This document shows positions 50,044 to 62,010 of a stretch of DNA of 64,000 nt, in pieces. Source of the stretch: Datisca glomerata (taxonomy: Eukaryota > Streptophyta > Magnoliopsida > Cucurbitales > Datiscaceae). How positions within the stretch are numbered: the first letter of the stretch is position 1; every line of letters starts with the position of its first letter. Both the position numbers and the translations under genes were made by a program. The notes under the pieces were generated by a model that saw nothing but the letters and a program-made list of their open reading frames with translations, ran no database searches and was not told the origin of the DNA. The DNA lies in NCBI GenBank assembly GCA_003255025.1, contig QANY01002976.1:744001-808000 (forward strand). The letters are read 5' to 3'.

Positions 50044-50664
50044 ATTTAAACCATAAGGAACACACATACAAGGGCCAATATCCCAAGTGTACAAACAAAC
50101 ATGCACTATATAGTACATGAACTCAAATGTGTATTTAACAACTAAGTCAACACTATACTGTAAAAAAATAACGAAGCGAACACGACACAATAGTACGTTG
50201 AGAGGAAATATTACAATAAACACTTAGAACCGAAAGTAAACCAAGGAAAGACACCACAAAACTAACTAAAGCAAGGAAACCTAAAAAACACAACCCTAAC
50301 ACAAACATCATATATCCTATGCAAACCTACAACTAGCTAACCGTACAACCTTAAACCGCGATGCTGAGATACGCAATGATAATGACAGCCAAATCGTTCC
50401 AATAAAGTGGTGAAGTTGACACCCCAACATCAAGAAATTAATCCTGAACTAAGTTATACTCGATGACGAAAAATGTACGACCCCACCAGAATCTCCTTTA
50501 ATAATAGTTGAATCCTATGAAGTTCAAAACTCCTAGTATAGCACAAGCACAAACCTGAAGGAAAACATAGATTTAGAATACCTAAGCCGCATACAAGACA
50601 AGGCCATGGCAAACGAAGACCTCCAAAATGCCATTTGAGGTGCGAGACAACGACAACATGGGAG
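50044..50664. other. spacer, nothing recognised
   Basis: AT-rich sequence with no credible reading frame and no repeat ends visible. Confidence 0.55.
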
Positions 50665-51640
50665 TAGGGGTGTGCAAAAATTTTATGAACACGCCGAGCT
50701 GAATCAAACTAAGCCGAATCAAATCAGTTCGGTCGATACTTTTACTATAATAATTCAGTTCGGTTCAGATAAATTACATAACTGGATTTTTTATTCAATT
50801 ATTTTTTATATCAAACTTGTAATTGATTCAGACTATAACTATTTTTAATAAATACATTATAGAGAGAACTTATCAAAAACCCAAACCAAACCCTAAGGAT
50901 AAGAGTTTCTCCTCTCTCCTCTCTCCTCTCTCTTCCTCAGCTCTGTCTCTCTCGTTTGCCTCTGCTTCTCTGTCTCACTCGTCTCAAACTTCTCTGCTTC
51001 TTTGTTTCTCTCATCTCTCCTCGTCTCAGATCTGGTTCTCAAAACTTCTCTATACTCTATCTTGTTAGTCCGTCGAAGCACTCTCTCTGCCTCTATCACC
51101 TCGAGCTCGAGCTCGTCCCTCTCTCTGTCTCTTTAAAGGTAATTTAAGTTCTCAAAATTGTAGATTGATTTAGGGTAATTTATTTGTTCTTGTTGATTTA
51201 GAACCTAAAATTAGTCAGATATACAAATTCTTTAATTTTTTTTGTGCAGATTCTTTAAATTTTACAACTTAGAAAAAAGTTCATATAAGTTGGAATGCAT
51301 AATTAGAGTTTTATGTTATGGGTCTGATAAATCGTCATTCTTTATCTGGCGATTATTATTCAGTTATTCCTTCTTACGTATTGATTATTCAGGCTTTGAC
51401 AAAGAAAAGAAAAAAGAAGAAGAAAAAAGGACAGACTGTTTGAAGTAGTGAATATTGTATCGAGTATTCATGTTTTCGATTTAATCATTTTTGCTATTTT
51501 TAAGAAGTTTCATGATTGTAGCCGAACGGTTACAATTAACCGAATCGATTATTTAAGTTCGGTTTAGTTCGGTTCATGATTACACAAGTTCAATTCAGTT
51601 ACATATTTAAGTAATCGTTGAATCATGTTCAGAAATGTCT
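50665..51640. mobile_element. hAT-like fragment with leader-like interior
   Basis: It begins TAGGGGTGTGCAAAA, the common start of plant hAT-like elements, followed by ttcggt-rich sequence. A ttcggtttagttcggttcatg counterpart lies at about 51560-51590. Between them, aaaccctaa is followed by a 200-base CT-rich tract and a possible intron (gtaatttaag at about 51139 to tttttgtgcag at about 51250), like the promoter-proximal leader of a gene. No right-end inverted repeat or target duplication was found. Confidence 0.5.
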
Positions 51641-52126
51641 TTATACCAACCGAACTCAACAGAGGACTAAGACCATGTCGGAGCAGTTATTGAGAGGTAG
51701 TAGATGATCCTGGTCCGACTAGCTCCACGATGGCCACCCTCGGAGAAAACGTTGACCTCCATTGCGCGTCCCCAACTCAGTTCACGAAGCCCATACGTGC
51801 GAATTCAAGCCAATTGTCCCGGTGATGGTATGGGTGACCGAACTCAAAAAGAATTCTGAGCCAGCCTCGAGTCTTCAGTAGTGACCGAACTCAAAAGAAT
51901 CGATGACCCCATCCCAGCACGTATGATAACCCTCATAATGTGAGGAAGGAGGCGACGTCCAGCCCATAGCTCATCGGATATCAAGGTCAGGCTCGAGATG
52001 TAAATAATGATGGGTTCTCTATGCGGCTAGCGTTCAATGGTGTGATTCTAGAGATCGTGGACTCTCTCACTCTAGAAACTGGCTCCTTTTTGTTCATGTC
52101 TTGACATTTGTTAATTTTTATTAAGT
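51641..52126. other. spacer with a short direct repeat
   Basis: GC content rises above the surroundings between 51690 and 51960. gtgaccgaactcaaaa-gaat occurs at about 51833 and about 51882. No open frame resembles a known protein. Confidence 0.5.
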
Positions 52127-54000
52127 TAAAATGTAAAATACATTCTCACATTTAATCCATTTTGATTAAACGATAAACTATACTGCTATAATTTTTTTTC
52201 ATATTTTTATACTCATATATTTTGATAAAATTATAAAATATGCTCTTTCGTTAACTATTCCGTCAAAAATAACCTTAAAAGACACGTGTCTAATGTCTGT
52301 TAACTTTCGTTAGCAGGTTAAGTTAATGTTTCTTACTTTTTTACTTTTACTTTATATTTTCTTTTACAACCCTAATTCAAAAATGTAGGGGAGGGGAAGA
52401 GCTACAACGCATCAGACATAAGGAGGGTTTCGGTAAAAAAATTGCTAGATCTACGCTCAAAGTGGTCAAAATTTCTTGATTCTTCTATCGCATATGTACT
52501 CTATTTCATAGTTTATTAATTTTTTTGTCTGGATTTGCTCGATTTCGTTATCTATTAGGCGATTTATGTACTCTTATATTTCAGCGATTTCTATTCTCTA
52601 TTTCGGGGATGAATCTATTTCTTGAGCTTTTCTAGATTCGCTCGGTTTATGTGCTTTTTATCTCATGTGTGAGATTTATCTGTGGTCTTGATTTTGTTTT
52701 TGGACTCGGTCGGTTATGCACTACATTTTGTTATTATATATTTTTTATTGAAAAACAATATCGATTTACAATTGGTTGGACGTGAAATTAATCTGTAGTG
52801 TTGTACATCATTATTTGCTTACCTGCTGTGGTAAGCTATTATGTTATAATATTTTGACATAAAAATTGACATCAAGAGGGTACCTGGAAAGAAGGAACTC
52901 GTTGAAGCTTATAATATTTTGACATTTCCTTGTTTTTTTTGTAAATAACATTTACTTGTTCATTAGCTTTGGGTTTAAGAAATAAAAAAGATTTCATGCA
53001 TAGATATTCAAAAGAAGTGGGAGAATAACTCTTAGGGCATAAAGTTGATCGTCTAGAAGAAAATGGCGTCCCTCAATGACTTTAACAGGTTTAAGCTTAT
53101 GTTGGTCAATATTAGGGTCACTGATATAAAAACATGTTTCTTTGAACTTTGAAGTTGTTCCCTGTTTTTTATTTTGGGGTCCTTATTATGTATTTTGACT
53201 ATGCTAATGGATGACATTTGTTTCATTCGGAGGGCTGGTTTTGTGATGCAAGAGCTTGCAAAGCTTAAAAAGACTACCTCTTGAGGATTATTCTATCTTG
53301 AATCTAAATTTGGTTAAGGATTTTATTGCTTTTATGTAATTGTGAATTGGATATTTATATCATTCTTACTTTCAAATCAACTAAGAGTTATATATTATTT
53401 GACCACTTAAAATTTATGAATTTATGTATAGGATGTTGGTTATTTTGTGAATTTATATATGGGATGCTGACTATTTTAATTGAATTTTCACATTTTATGA
53501 ATTTATGTGATGATGAATATATGAAAGCCATTTTTATGTGAAGAAGATTGTTTTGTGAAGAAGTTTTTTTAGATGTGGAGAAAATTTTCATTTTAAAATA
53601 GGAAATTTCAAATGAAGTAGAATTTTTAAGAATGAAGCGAAATTCATTACAGTAGTAATGAAGCAGACTTTTAAGCAAAAAAAATCCATTAAAGGAAAGC
53701 AAAAAAATAAATCAGATCTGAAAAGTATGTTGAAAGTGAAAATGAAAACTTAAAAATGAGGAGAATAAGAGAGTTATTTAGAGGGGTAAAGTGGTGTAGG
53801 TAAATTGAGGGAAATAATAGAAATATAAGGAGATAATGGAGAAAATGGATAGAGTTAATTTTCTGTTAAATTTAACCAAAAAAATCATTGATAGGTAAAT
53901 TTTATAATTTAGTCAAAGTACAAGGGGTACAAAAATATAAAAAAAAATTAGAGTATAATTTATAATTTAATCAAAGTGTATGCGTGTATTTTATATTTTA
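52127..54000. mobile_element. 1.87-kb element with long imperfect terminal inverted repeats
   Basis: The left end taaaatgtaaaatacattc...tttgattaaacgataaactatact and the reverse complement of the right end, taaaatataaaatacacgc...tttgattaaattataaattatact, align over about 120 bases with small gaps. The interior has short frames only (53326-53541 and others) and no transposase. It may be a Mutator-like or other MITE-like non-autonomous element; a 9-bp target duplication was not evident. Confidence 0.65.
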
Positions 54001-54708
54001 GCATTCTTATTAATTACTCGGTTAATATTTCTTAAATTTAATGTGCTGTTTTTTTGTCAAAGAATTTAATGTGCTGATACGCTATAAAACAGTGATTGAA
54101 AAGTATATATATATTCTCACGAAAATGTAGTCACATGTTTCAATTAAATATTTTAAACATACTTTATCCTCGCCAAATGTTGTATTTTTCTGTTTAATTT
54201 TTTATTCATATGTAACTTTGCATTAAAATTGAATACACACAAACACACATCAACATACTAAGCAAATAAATGTAGTGGATCATTACATACAATACAAAGA
54301 TAAATCACTAGTCTTATCCAATCATGCATGTCACATCATATCATCTATATGTTCTTGTTTTTAATATGTGTTACCCGTGAATATAACTTTTATGTATTGT
54401 TAATATATGTTAATGTATTATTCATTGTCAGGCTAAACTGATAGTAAATAAAATGTAATTAATATGTCTCCTTTTAAAATCGATAGAATCTATTTATGTT
54501 TTGTAATATCACTCTTAGTATATCTCATTTTTAAATAGAAGTTAATTATGGTACAAATAAATCCTTTTTCTGATTCGTTGTACTTGTAATCCTTAATTTA
54601 GTAATGTTAAACTAATTTCTTACACGCATTTAATCAATAATTATTGTAGATACAAAGAGGGCTCGTGTGAGTGAGGTGCATGAGTGGTTCAGTCCTAACT
54701 AGTGACCG
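54001..54708. other. AT-rich spacer left of the CACTA end
   Basis: No gene or repeat boundary is recognised. Confidence 0.5.
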
Positions 54709-57127
54709 CACTACAACAAAAAAAAGTTACGATACACTATCATAGGATTTTCATGGCGTTTTTGTAACACTATGTCTGCCAACATTATGAAAACTACGAC
54801 CCTACGATGATGATTTTTAAACGCTATCATAACAACTTTTAATAGCGTTTAAAAAATACTATTATAATCGTGTAAACAATGACAGACTTTCTATAACATT
54901 TAAAACGTTATTGTAACCTTTCGATAGCGTTTTTTAAATGCCATAGAAAGGTTATCAAGCGCAATGAGACACTTTCTATAGCGTTTAAAAAACGTAATGT
55001 AAATGTTACAATAGCGTTTTCTAAACGCTATGAAACGTGTATGATAACTTTTTTTAAAGCTGTTAAAAGCTTTCTATATCGTTTTAAAAACGCTCTTGTG
55101 TGTATAACCATATCATAACTGCATTTGCCTATTGTGCTTCTTTATGCTATTATATTCTCTTATAGGATTTTAAATGCTGTAAATAATTTATGCTTAGGTA
55201 TCAAACAAATAATATAAAGATCATCCATTAAATCACTAGTTTAAAATATTTAATTAAAGAAATTTACTAATAAAGATCCATATCAAAATACAATATCAAA
55301 TATCCAAAAAACCCCTACAAAAGCATTCCAAAGTGTTCATATCACATATTACAAATATTTTGAGTTGTATTGAATATCACAAATATAAGCCAAAGTTTTC
55401 ATCAAAGAACTTCAATGTATTCCTGTTGGAATCATATTCCCCATCACTATATGGAACCACGCACTGCCTGAATTACTATGTGTTTGTTGTATTTTCAGTG
55501 GATCTATATGAAAAAAATTGTTATAGTTCAATATCCACTTATAAACATATATATGACCTCTATAAAAAGGTTTTCCAATATTGAGACATGTTGATCAATA
55601 AGATTGTAATCTAGATTGAAAAACCTTATTTTTTGAAATTCATACTTTCCTTGCATCTATATTCTATCATTGAAAATGCATATATAATAGCAAGTTAGAA
55701 AAATAACATAAGCAAATCCAACACAAATGCGAGAACAAAAATGCAAATCCAACATTTCAATCCACCCTTCAAAATTCAAACATCTATTTATAGGACAAAG
55801 CAAACTACACCCAATATCAATGATCATATTATAGGATAAAGCAAACTATACCTAAAACCTGCCATACCAACCAATACAATACTACACCTAAAATCAGCCC
55901 ACATTTCTATCTTCCACAATACTAATCATCATATGAGAAAAATTGAACATATATTCAAAATCCAAACTCACCAACATAAACAAATCCAACATAAATGTAA
56001 GAATACAAATGTAAATCGAACACTGATTCTAGAAACAGATTCAAGGGTTTGGCTGCTTTTTTTCTATAAAGAACCAAATTCAAAAAGTTAAGAATGGTTA
56101 TTTTCTTTCTATTAAAAAAATAAAAATCTACAGTTTACCATATCTTCAGTCAATCCCCCATATCTTCTGCGGCTGCATGCGTGGGGGATTTGTTTTTTCT
56201 TCATCTCTTTGAATTTGACACTTATTTCCTAGAGAAATGTATACATATGGCATAAAAGTGTTAACTTAACTATAAAAAACTATTAAAACTCAATCAATGA
56301 CAAATTACCTTTGATTTTATCCCATCATATCCTTTACATAAGCCTTCCACTCTTGAATTGAACTAACATTATCGAGCTTCAATTTCATCCTTTGTTTCTC
56401 GTTAGCCGCATTTCTTATGCTAGTAATAATTTTTTATTTAGAAGACCTTCATAACTCTCTCATGTGTGACATTATTATTTTCTTGCATGATTCATCAATT
56501 ATATATCTCGCCTAACAATAAAAAATGAAGTGTGTATGCCAATGCTAAAAACAATGTACTTTTTTGCCTAACAATTAACAATGCTCTATTTAAAGTAAAT
56601 TACCATACTTGTATTGATTCTCACATAACCTCATTCATTCCCGTGGGAACCTTTTCTCCAATCTGTGATTGTTATGGCTACGATTTTCCGCACAAGAGGT
56701 CCAATAAAATATCATAAAACAACATACCTTCACCAATCAGTTGGCCCATGACGTTCATCTATATATTAATCCAATTATTACCCTCGACAACAATACTCTT
56801 CAAATTAGTTGCATCTCTCATTTGTGTGGTCTCTACATGAGAATCAGGTGTAGGCTCACATGAATCGATAGTGGGTGAAACTAAAATGTCTTTAAGTGCA
56901 GCTCCTCGAGTGTTGGATGCAGGAGAATCATGTGGCTGGACATGGACAACTAGCTGCGCATGTGGTGTCAAGTTAGGCTGAAGATGTGTCATGCTAGGTT
57001 TCGTAGATTTATCTCTAGATACTATGTTTCATATCGAGCGTCTCTTTCTTGGTGGACGGGAATCTGGAATTGATTGGGACTCAGATTCCAAGAGTTTACA
57101 TTGCAGCCTTTTCTTTTGATCCGCCAT
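54709..57127 (-). mobile_element. truncated CACTA (En/Spm-type) element, copy A
   Basis: The left boundary is CACTACAACAAAAAAAAG at 54709, the canonical CACTA terminus. From 54745 to 55110 come many copies, in both orientations, of an agcgttt(t)ttaaacgctat motif: the subterminal repeats where CACTA transposase binds. Toward 57127 a minus-strand accessory-protein gene remnant is found. No TNP2-type catalytic transposase is visible, and no opposite CACTA end was found, so the copy is truncated and non-autonomous. Confidence 0.72.
56600..57127 (-). pseudogene. N-terminal part of a Ptta/En/Spm-type transposon protein, broken
   Basis: Minus-strand reading from ATG at 57127 gives MADQKKRLQCKLLESESQ, then RPPRKRRSI, a stop, and further in frame SRDKSTKPSMTHLQPN, ending at a second stop near 56759. 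This is followed by GQLIGEG at a likely splice donor (56727). A next exon reads RKIVAITITDWRKGSHGNE before another stop. The order resembles the plant transposase Ptta/En/Spm accessory proteins of CACTA elements. At least three stops show it is dead. Confidence 0.68.
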
Positions 57128-58440
57128 ACTAATTAACCTATTCAATACGAACAAAAAATGCATTAGCAAAACACAATATTCATGTCATCAATGTAATATT
57201 TGAAAGCAATTAAATTAAAGGAAAGACAAATTATCATATACCTTAGTTTGGGCCTTAAAGTTCAAGAGTTCCGAATATAATAAAATATATAAGTATGAAA
57301 AAATGGATTATAAAATATTGATTAGTGAAAAAAAAATATACATAGAATATTTTTATATAACTATTTAGTCTAGAATAATGTCTTCAATATCAAGTCTTAC
57401 ATAACTCGCGCTGGCCCTCCTGGAATTACTAAGGCAGGTGAATTTGGGAAGACCAAATATGCAAATGTCTTCATCTTATTCAATTTTACATATTTCGATG
57501 TGCATAAAATTTACAAAGTAAGTAATAAAATTACCTTATATAGAGTAAAATCATTACATACCTATTCTTCAAGCTTGGTGGGATCCAATACAACATATCC
57601 ACTATCTGGTAAACAACAACATATTGCTACTGCAAATGCCAGCATACACCAATCAGATTCAGCTTAAATTTTTGAATTATTGAACTAACACGTGGATATA
57701 TGGATATATATTTGATTACCAGCAAAGTACTTTAAAGGAATTCCAGTATCTACTAGAGCAGCACTAGCGGCATCTATGGAACATGGAAGAAAATATAAAA
57801 AAGAACATGTAAATTAGCCCCTTCATTTAGCTAGCAGAAAAACAAACACGTCCCACCCTACAACAAACCCAAAGATTATAAAGTAAGGCTGAACTGGAAT
57901 TACACCAGCAAAGTGAGAAGCACAATTAACCACTCTCACCTAGCCCACTTGCATGATAACAACCCATAATCTCCAAAAAGATTTCCATCAACTTAAATCA
58001 ATCCTGAGATCTTTCAAAAAACAGTTTGCATAGCTCAAGAGTATCTCATTCTCATCATTATGTGAAACCATGCACCCACTTGAGTTACTAAGTATTTGTT
58101 GTGACCTCAATGGTCAAAATAATTGTTGTAGTTCAATGTCCACTTATAAACCTACTATATATGATTTTCACAGAAGACTTTTCAAATATTAAACTAGTTA
58201 GAAGACGTTAAACAAAGTTATATTTACCCAAACAATAAATAATGTTCAACATAAAAGTTTGAACACCATATGCCCCAGATTTCAATCACAGTAACTACAG
58301 AAATTCAACAGCCTTCTTCCACTAAAGAAAGTCTAAACAATAACAACAAAGAGGAAAAACCATTAATCAGAAATGATGCAATCCTTAGTCAGTTTCAACA
58401 CCATATACCCCCAACATTTCAATCATGGTAACTACAGAAT
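57128..58440. other. CACTA-associated spacer with homology to copy A
   Basis: The stretch 58050-58210 resembles 55433-55600 in the same orientation (ccat-cactt-a-ttac, gtagttcaatgtccacttataaac, ttttcaaatatt). This points to a second CACTA copy (B) running on to about 59245. No intact frame is seen. Confidence 0.55.
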
Positions 58441-58459
58441 TTTATCAGCCCCTTGGCGT

Positions 58460-58620
58460 GCTTGGCCAGCATGCCGCCATTGAGCCTTCATGGCGGCCAC
58501 GCATGCTTGGATGTTCATTGGCGGCCAAGCACGCCAGGCCACCACTGAGGCTTAGTGGCCGCATGAGGCTAAAAATGCTTGGCCGCCACTGAGGCTCAAT
58601 GGCGGCCAAGGCCCATCTCG
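58460..58620. repeat. cluster of GC-rich near-palindromes (GGCGGCCAAG type)
   Basis: Within 160 bases the words ttggccgccactgaggct and caatggcggccaag occur repeatedly in both orientations. The clearest hairpin is at about 58579-58612, cttggccgccactgag followed by its near-perfect complement. Others lie at about 58471-58506 and 58510-58570. GC content contrasts sharply with the AT-rich flanks. It could be a transposase-binding subterminal array. Confidence 0.8.
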
Positions 58621-58698
58621 CGGGCATACGCACATTGACTCCACCTATAGTAAGCATGTCACCACTGGACCTCGCTAATGAGTCGATCGCGCTCGGCC

Positions 58699-59245
58699 TT
58701 ACCCCCTCATACTGCCACTCGACTTGGTTTGAGCTATTGTAGTAGCCAGGGTGGCGAAGTCGTCAAGAGGTGTTGGTGTAACATTGGCTTGTGTAGGAGC
58801 TTGAGTGTCAGCTTGAACCTTCGGTTGAAAATGGTTCTGGGTGGATGCTTGTGATTGAACACCTACAACAGAGGATGGTTGGACGCCCGTAGGAGAGGTC
58901 AGTGGCCCGCCTATAGTGGAGTTTGGTTGCACTCACATGATGGAGGCTGGTTGCGCACCCATGGTGGAGGTTAGTTGCGCACCCATGATGGACGTGGTTG
59001 GTTGCACGCCCCATGGTGGAGGTTGTCGGTGGGTGTTGTGGTGCGGTGACACTGATGTATGCATTCAATGTATCAATGACTCTCCTCATCTTAGCATTAG
59101 AAGCTTGGAATTCCCGAATGGTTTCGGCTTGCTCTTGCGCTTGTGTAGGTGCGTTTGGTGCTAACTCACAGGAGGTGTTATCCTTCTTTTGTTTGCATTC
59201 GTCGTTGAGTATGGGTCTATCTCCATGCGTGCGCTATAGAGATTC
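58699..59245 (-). pseudogene. C-terminal part of a CACTA accessory protein, frameshifted (copy B)
   Basis: The minus strand reads PTQAQEQAETIREFQASNAK and MRRVIDTLNAYIS, a coiled-coil-like tail. Then, after a one-base frameshift near 59010, it continues as a proline/glutamine-rich segment with the repeated pattern GxQPxSxxG, to a stop at 58699. The acidic/coiled-coil tail plus Q/P-rich repeats are typical of CACTA Ptta-type proteins. One internal stop precedes VQPNSTIGG. Confidence 0.6.
58900..59035 (-). repeat. about 30-bp coding tandem repeat in CACTA copy B
   Basis: ggttgcgcacccatg-tggagg and variants recur four to five times at about 30-base spacing, encoding ten-residue GxQPxSxxG-type repeats on the minus strand. 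Confidence 0.75.
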
Positions 59246-59429
59246 ACTAATCATATAACTTAAAGTAATTAAAAGGAAAGTAACGTCATTAAAAATAAAT
59301 TATCTATTTCGTGTTTTATTTTATATGTGATCTTCATTTTTCTTTTATATTGTAAAGTACTTTTTTATTTGTAAGTTTTGTACGACTATGTTTATATAGA
59401 ATACTAACTATATTGATATATAAAACTGT

Positions 59430-60354
59430 TAATATCATAGGACCCCCTGAATTTTGTCCCAAACTTAATTTACCCAACTAAACTATTTTTTCTTATGAAT
59501 TTGTACTTAAACTTTCTACATTCAGCACGTTACCCTCCTGAACTGAAATTTTAGGTTTAATGCCGTTTAATTTATCACTGTATTGCACATGACTCCTACC
59601 ATTTTTTTGGGTTAATATCATAGGACCCCCTTGAATTTTATGCCAACATCAATTTACCCCTCTAAACTATTTTTCTTCTGAATTGGTACTTAAACTTTCT
59701 CCATCCATCACTTTACCCTCTAAAACCTGAAATTTTATGTTTAACCGAAATTTAGGTGTATACAACATTGTTCCTACCATGAAATAGGTTTTTCGTTTTG
59801 TTGAAGGATAAGTTATGACAGGTGGATATGACGATTATGCAATTATTTGTTGATAAATATTGTAACTATTTTGTTGAATGATATGATATGACAGTTATGT
59901 TGGTTTACTATTTAATATTGTAACTATTTCATACATCCATTAAAAACAACACATAATAATAGGTCTTACATGAGAAATGCTCATACAATTAAAAATGAAT
60001 ATTTTTATGTTGATCAAAATATATACATAAAAAACAGTGAAATAACACATAAGGTTTTAGATAACATTAAGTTAAGTTGATTCTTTTCAAAATTTTGACA
60101 AATTTTGAAGATGGAGATGCAATTTGTGGATGGTTTTTTTATTCGAAAACACGAGAAATATGTACCTTATAAGGTTGAAGAAATATGTAAAATTTAAAAA
60201 AAAAAATAGGCATGTGCCATGCATGTGAGTATTTAACAGTCATTTAGCGGCCAGAGGGGTAAAATGATGGATGGAGAAATCTTAAGTATCAATTCAGAAG
60301 AAAAATAGTTTTAAGTTGATTTTAGGACAAAGTTCAGGAGGTCCTATGATATTA
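59430..60354. mobile_element. 925-bp TIR element with duplicated left end
   Basis: The left end TAATATCATAGGACCCCCTGAA and the reverse complement of the right end, TAATATCATAGGACCTCCTGAA, match at all but one of 22 positions, and similarity continues to about 60 bases. The left end recurs at 59613, about 183 bp inside, followed by the same sequence, so the left flank is tandemly duplicated. No protein is encoded. It is related to 13260-13558. Confidence 0.85.
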
Positions 60355-61435
60355 CTTTATATAAAATATAATATTATTAAAACTTTAAAAACGTGTTATA
60401 ATTTAATTATATTTTAAGCTCTATTACTTAATTTTTATAGTGATAATTCACTCTATTAAAACAAACTAGTAGAAAGTTGTAGTTTTCTCTACAATGTAAT
60501 ACAATTCATTCAAATTTATCAAATTAAAATTAAGTTACTAAAGTTTTTATATGTGAATGAATTTATAATCAATGTCTATATTGATTAATTTATTATAATT
60601 TAAAATGTAACTAATTTAAATATCGCATGTGAATTATAAGATTATTTTGGTTAACGTGACTATAATAAGTAGATGAAAGAGTTAAAAATGATTATTTTAT
60701 CCATACCACTTTTAATAGATTAAATATATATTTTTCACGTGCGTTATATGTGTTAGGTAGTTTTGTAATTAAAATGTCCGATGACCTATTAGTAAATTAT
60801 AACATGTCATATGTGTGACATTCTATAAAGATGAAGAATGATTTAATCACATAAAATAAAAATAACAAACTATGGTCACTTGATTGGCTATTACGTAACG
60901 GTAACGGAGGTTACATAATAAGTCGTGAGTTTGCGGTTGTAATTTTCAAATTCTAGAAATTTGTGAAAAAAAACTATTCTGTTTTTATTTCAAGTAACAG
61001 CATCAATTTCTTATGTTTTAAATACATTTTTACATGTACTTACATTACTTTAAAATAATCCATAAACATGTCATTTTTAAACATATAATTGTTTATTATA
61101 TAAATATTTTTATCAAAATAAATATGTATTAACTAAAAAGATCTTAACTAAACTAAAATGAATATCAATGAACTAAATCCACAGTGAATCGTATACCCCA
61201 TCACATCATCTCAACCCACATTTAATTCTAGTCGAAGTCATCAAAATACTAAATTCCACACCAAACAACTAATAAAGTTAAAAATTTAAACTCACGTTTT
61301 GCCACAACATGGTAACTTGGTTTCTCATCTAACCCATGTTTTACAACATGATGGTAACTTCTCAGCTAACTTTTCGGTCACAGTTTATCATCTAATAAAC
61401 CTAAAAGCATAAAGGTGTATAAGTGTCTTGAAAAA
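60355..61435. other. AT-rich spacer
   Basis: No gene, RNA or element boundary is recognised. Confidence 0.55.
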
Positions 61436-61439
61436 GTCA

Positions 61440-62010
61440 CTCTTTGAAAATCATCCTGAATCAAGCGGGACGAGATAATTTTTTTATTTTAGTCGAGACG
61501 GGACGGGACGAGATACAAAATTTCTGTCCCGTGCGAGACAGGACACGGGACAAAATCCCATCTCCCGACTTTGTCCTATCCCGTCCCGATATATATATAT
61601 ATATATATATATACATAGTATTTTTTTAACCTTAATTCTTTTAATTTTTATCCTTTACAACTTAATCTAGTTTTTAGATTATTATTTATACTTTTTGATA
61701 ATAACCTAACTTAAATTATAACCTTAAAACGGTCCAAAACGCAGCTCCGGAACACAGAAAAAAACAGTCAAATTCAGCCTTAAAACCCATAAAAAACTAT
61801 CCAAAAGTGTTCAAAAACAGTCTAAAAAAGCTCAAAATGCAGCCTAAAAATGAGAAAAAACTTGTCCCGTCCGTCCCTCATCCCATCCCGTTCCGTCCCA
61901 CTGGAGATTTTCCCTCTACACAAATGGGATGAGATTAAAAAAACTTATCTTATCCCAAATGAGACGGGACAAAAACACTCAAAACTCGTCCTAACCCGTT
62001 TCTTTCACAC
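61440..62010. mobile_element. non-autonomous element with GGGACGGGACGAG inverted arms
   Basis: cgggacgagat, gggacgggacgagat and gtcccgtgcgagac cluster at 61468-61590, and the complementary gtcccgtccgtccc, ccatcccgttccgtccc and gagacgggac cluster at 61860-61975. The arms enclose an (AT)12 microsatellite at 61589-61612 and AT-rich DNA. Composition is like hAT-type non-autonomous elements, but clear terminal repeats and target duplications were not identified. Confidence 0.5.

Noticed and set aside
58445..58657. A 70-codon minus-strand frame in GC-rich DNA
   Set aside because: It overlaps the palindrome cluster; its open state follows from GC-rich repetition rather than coding.
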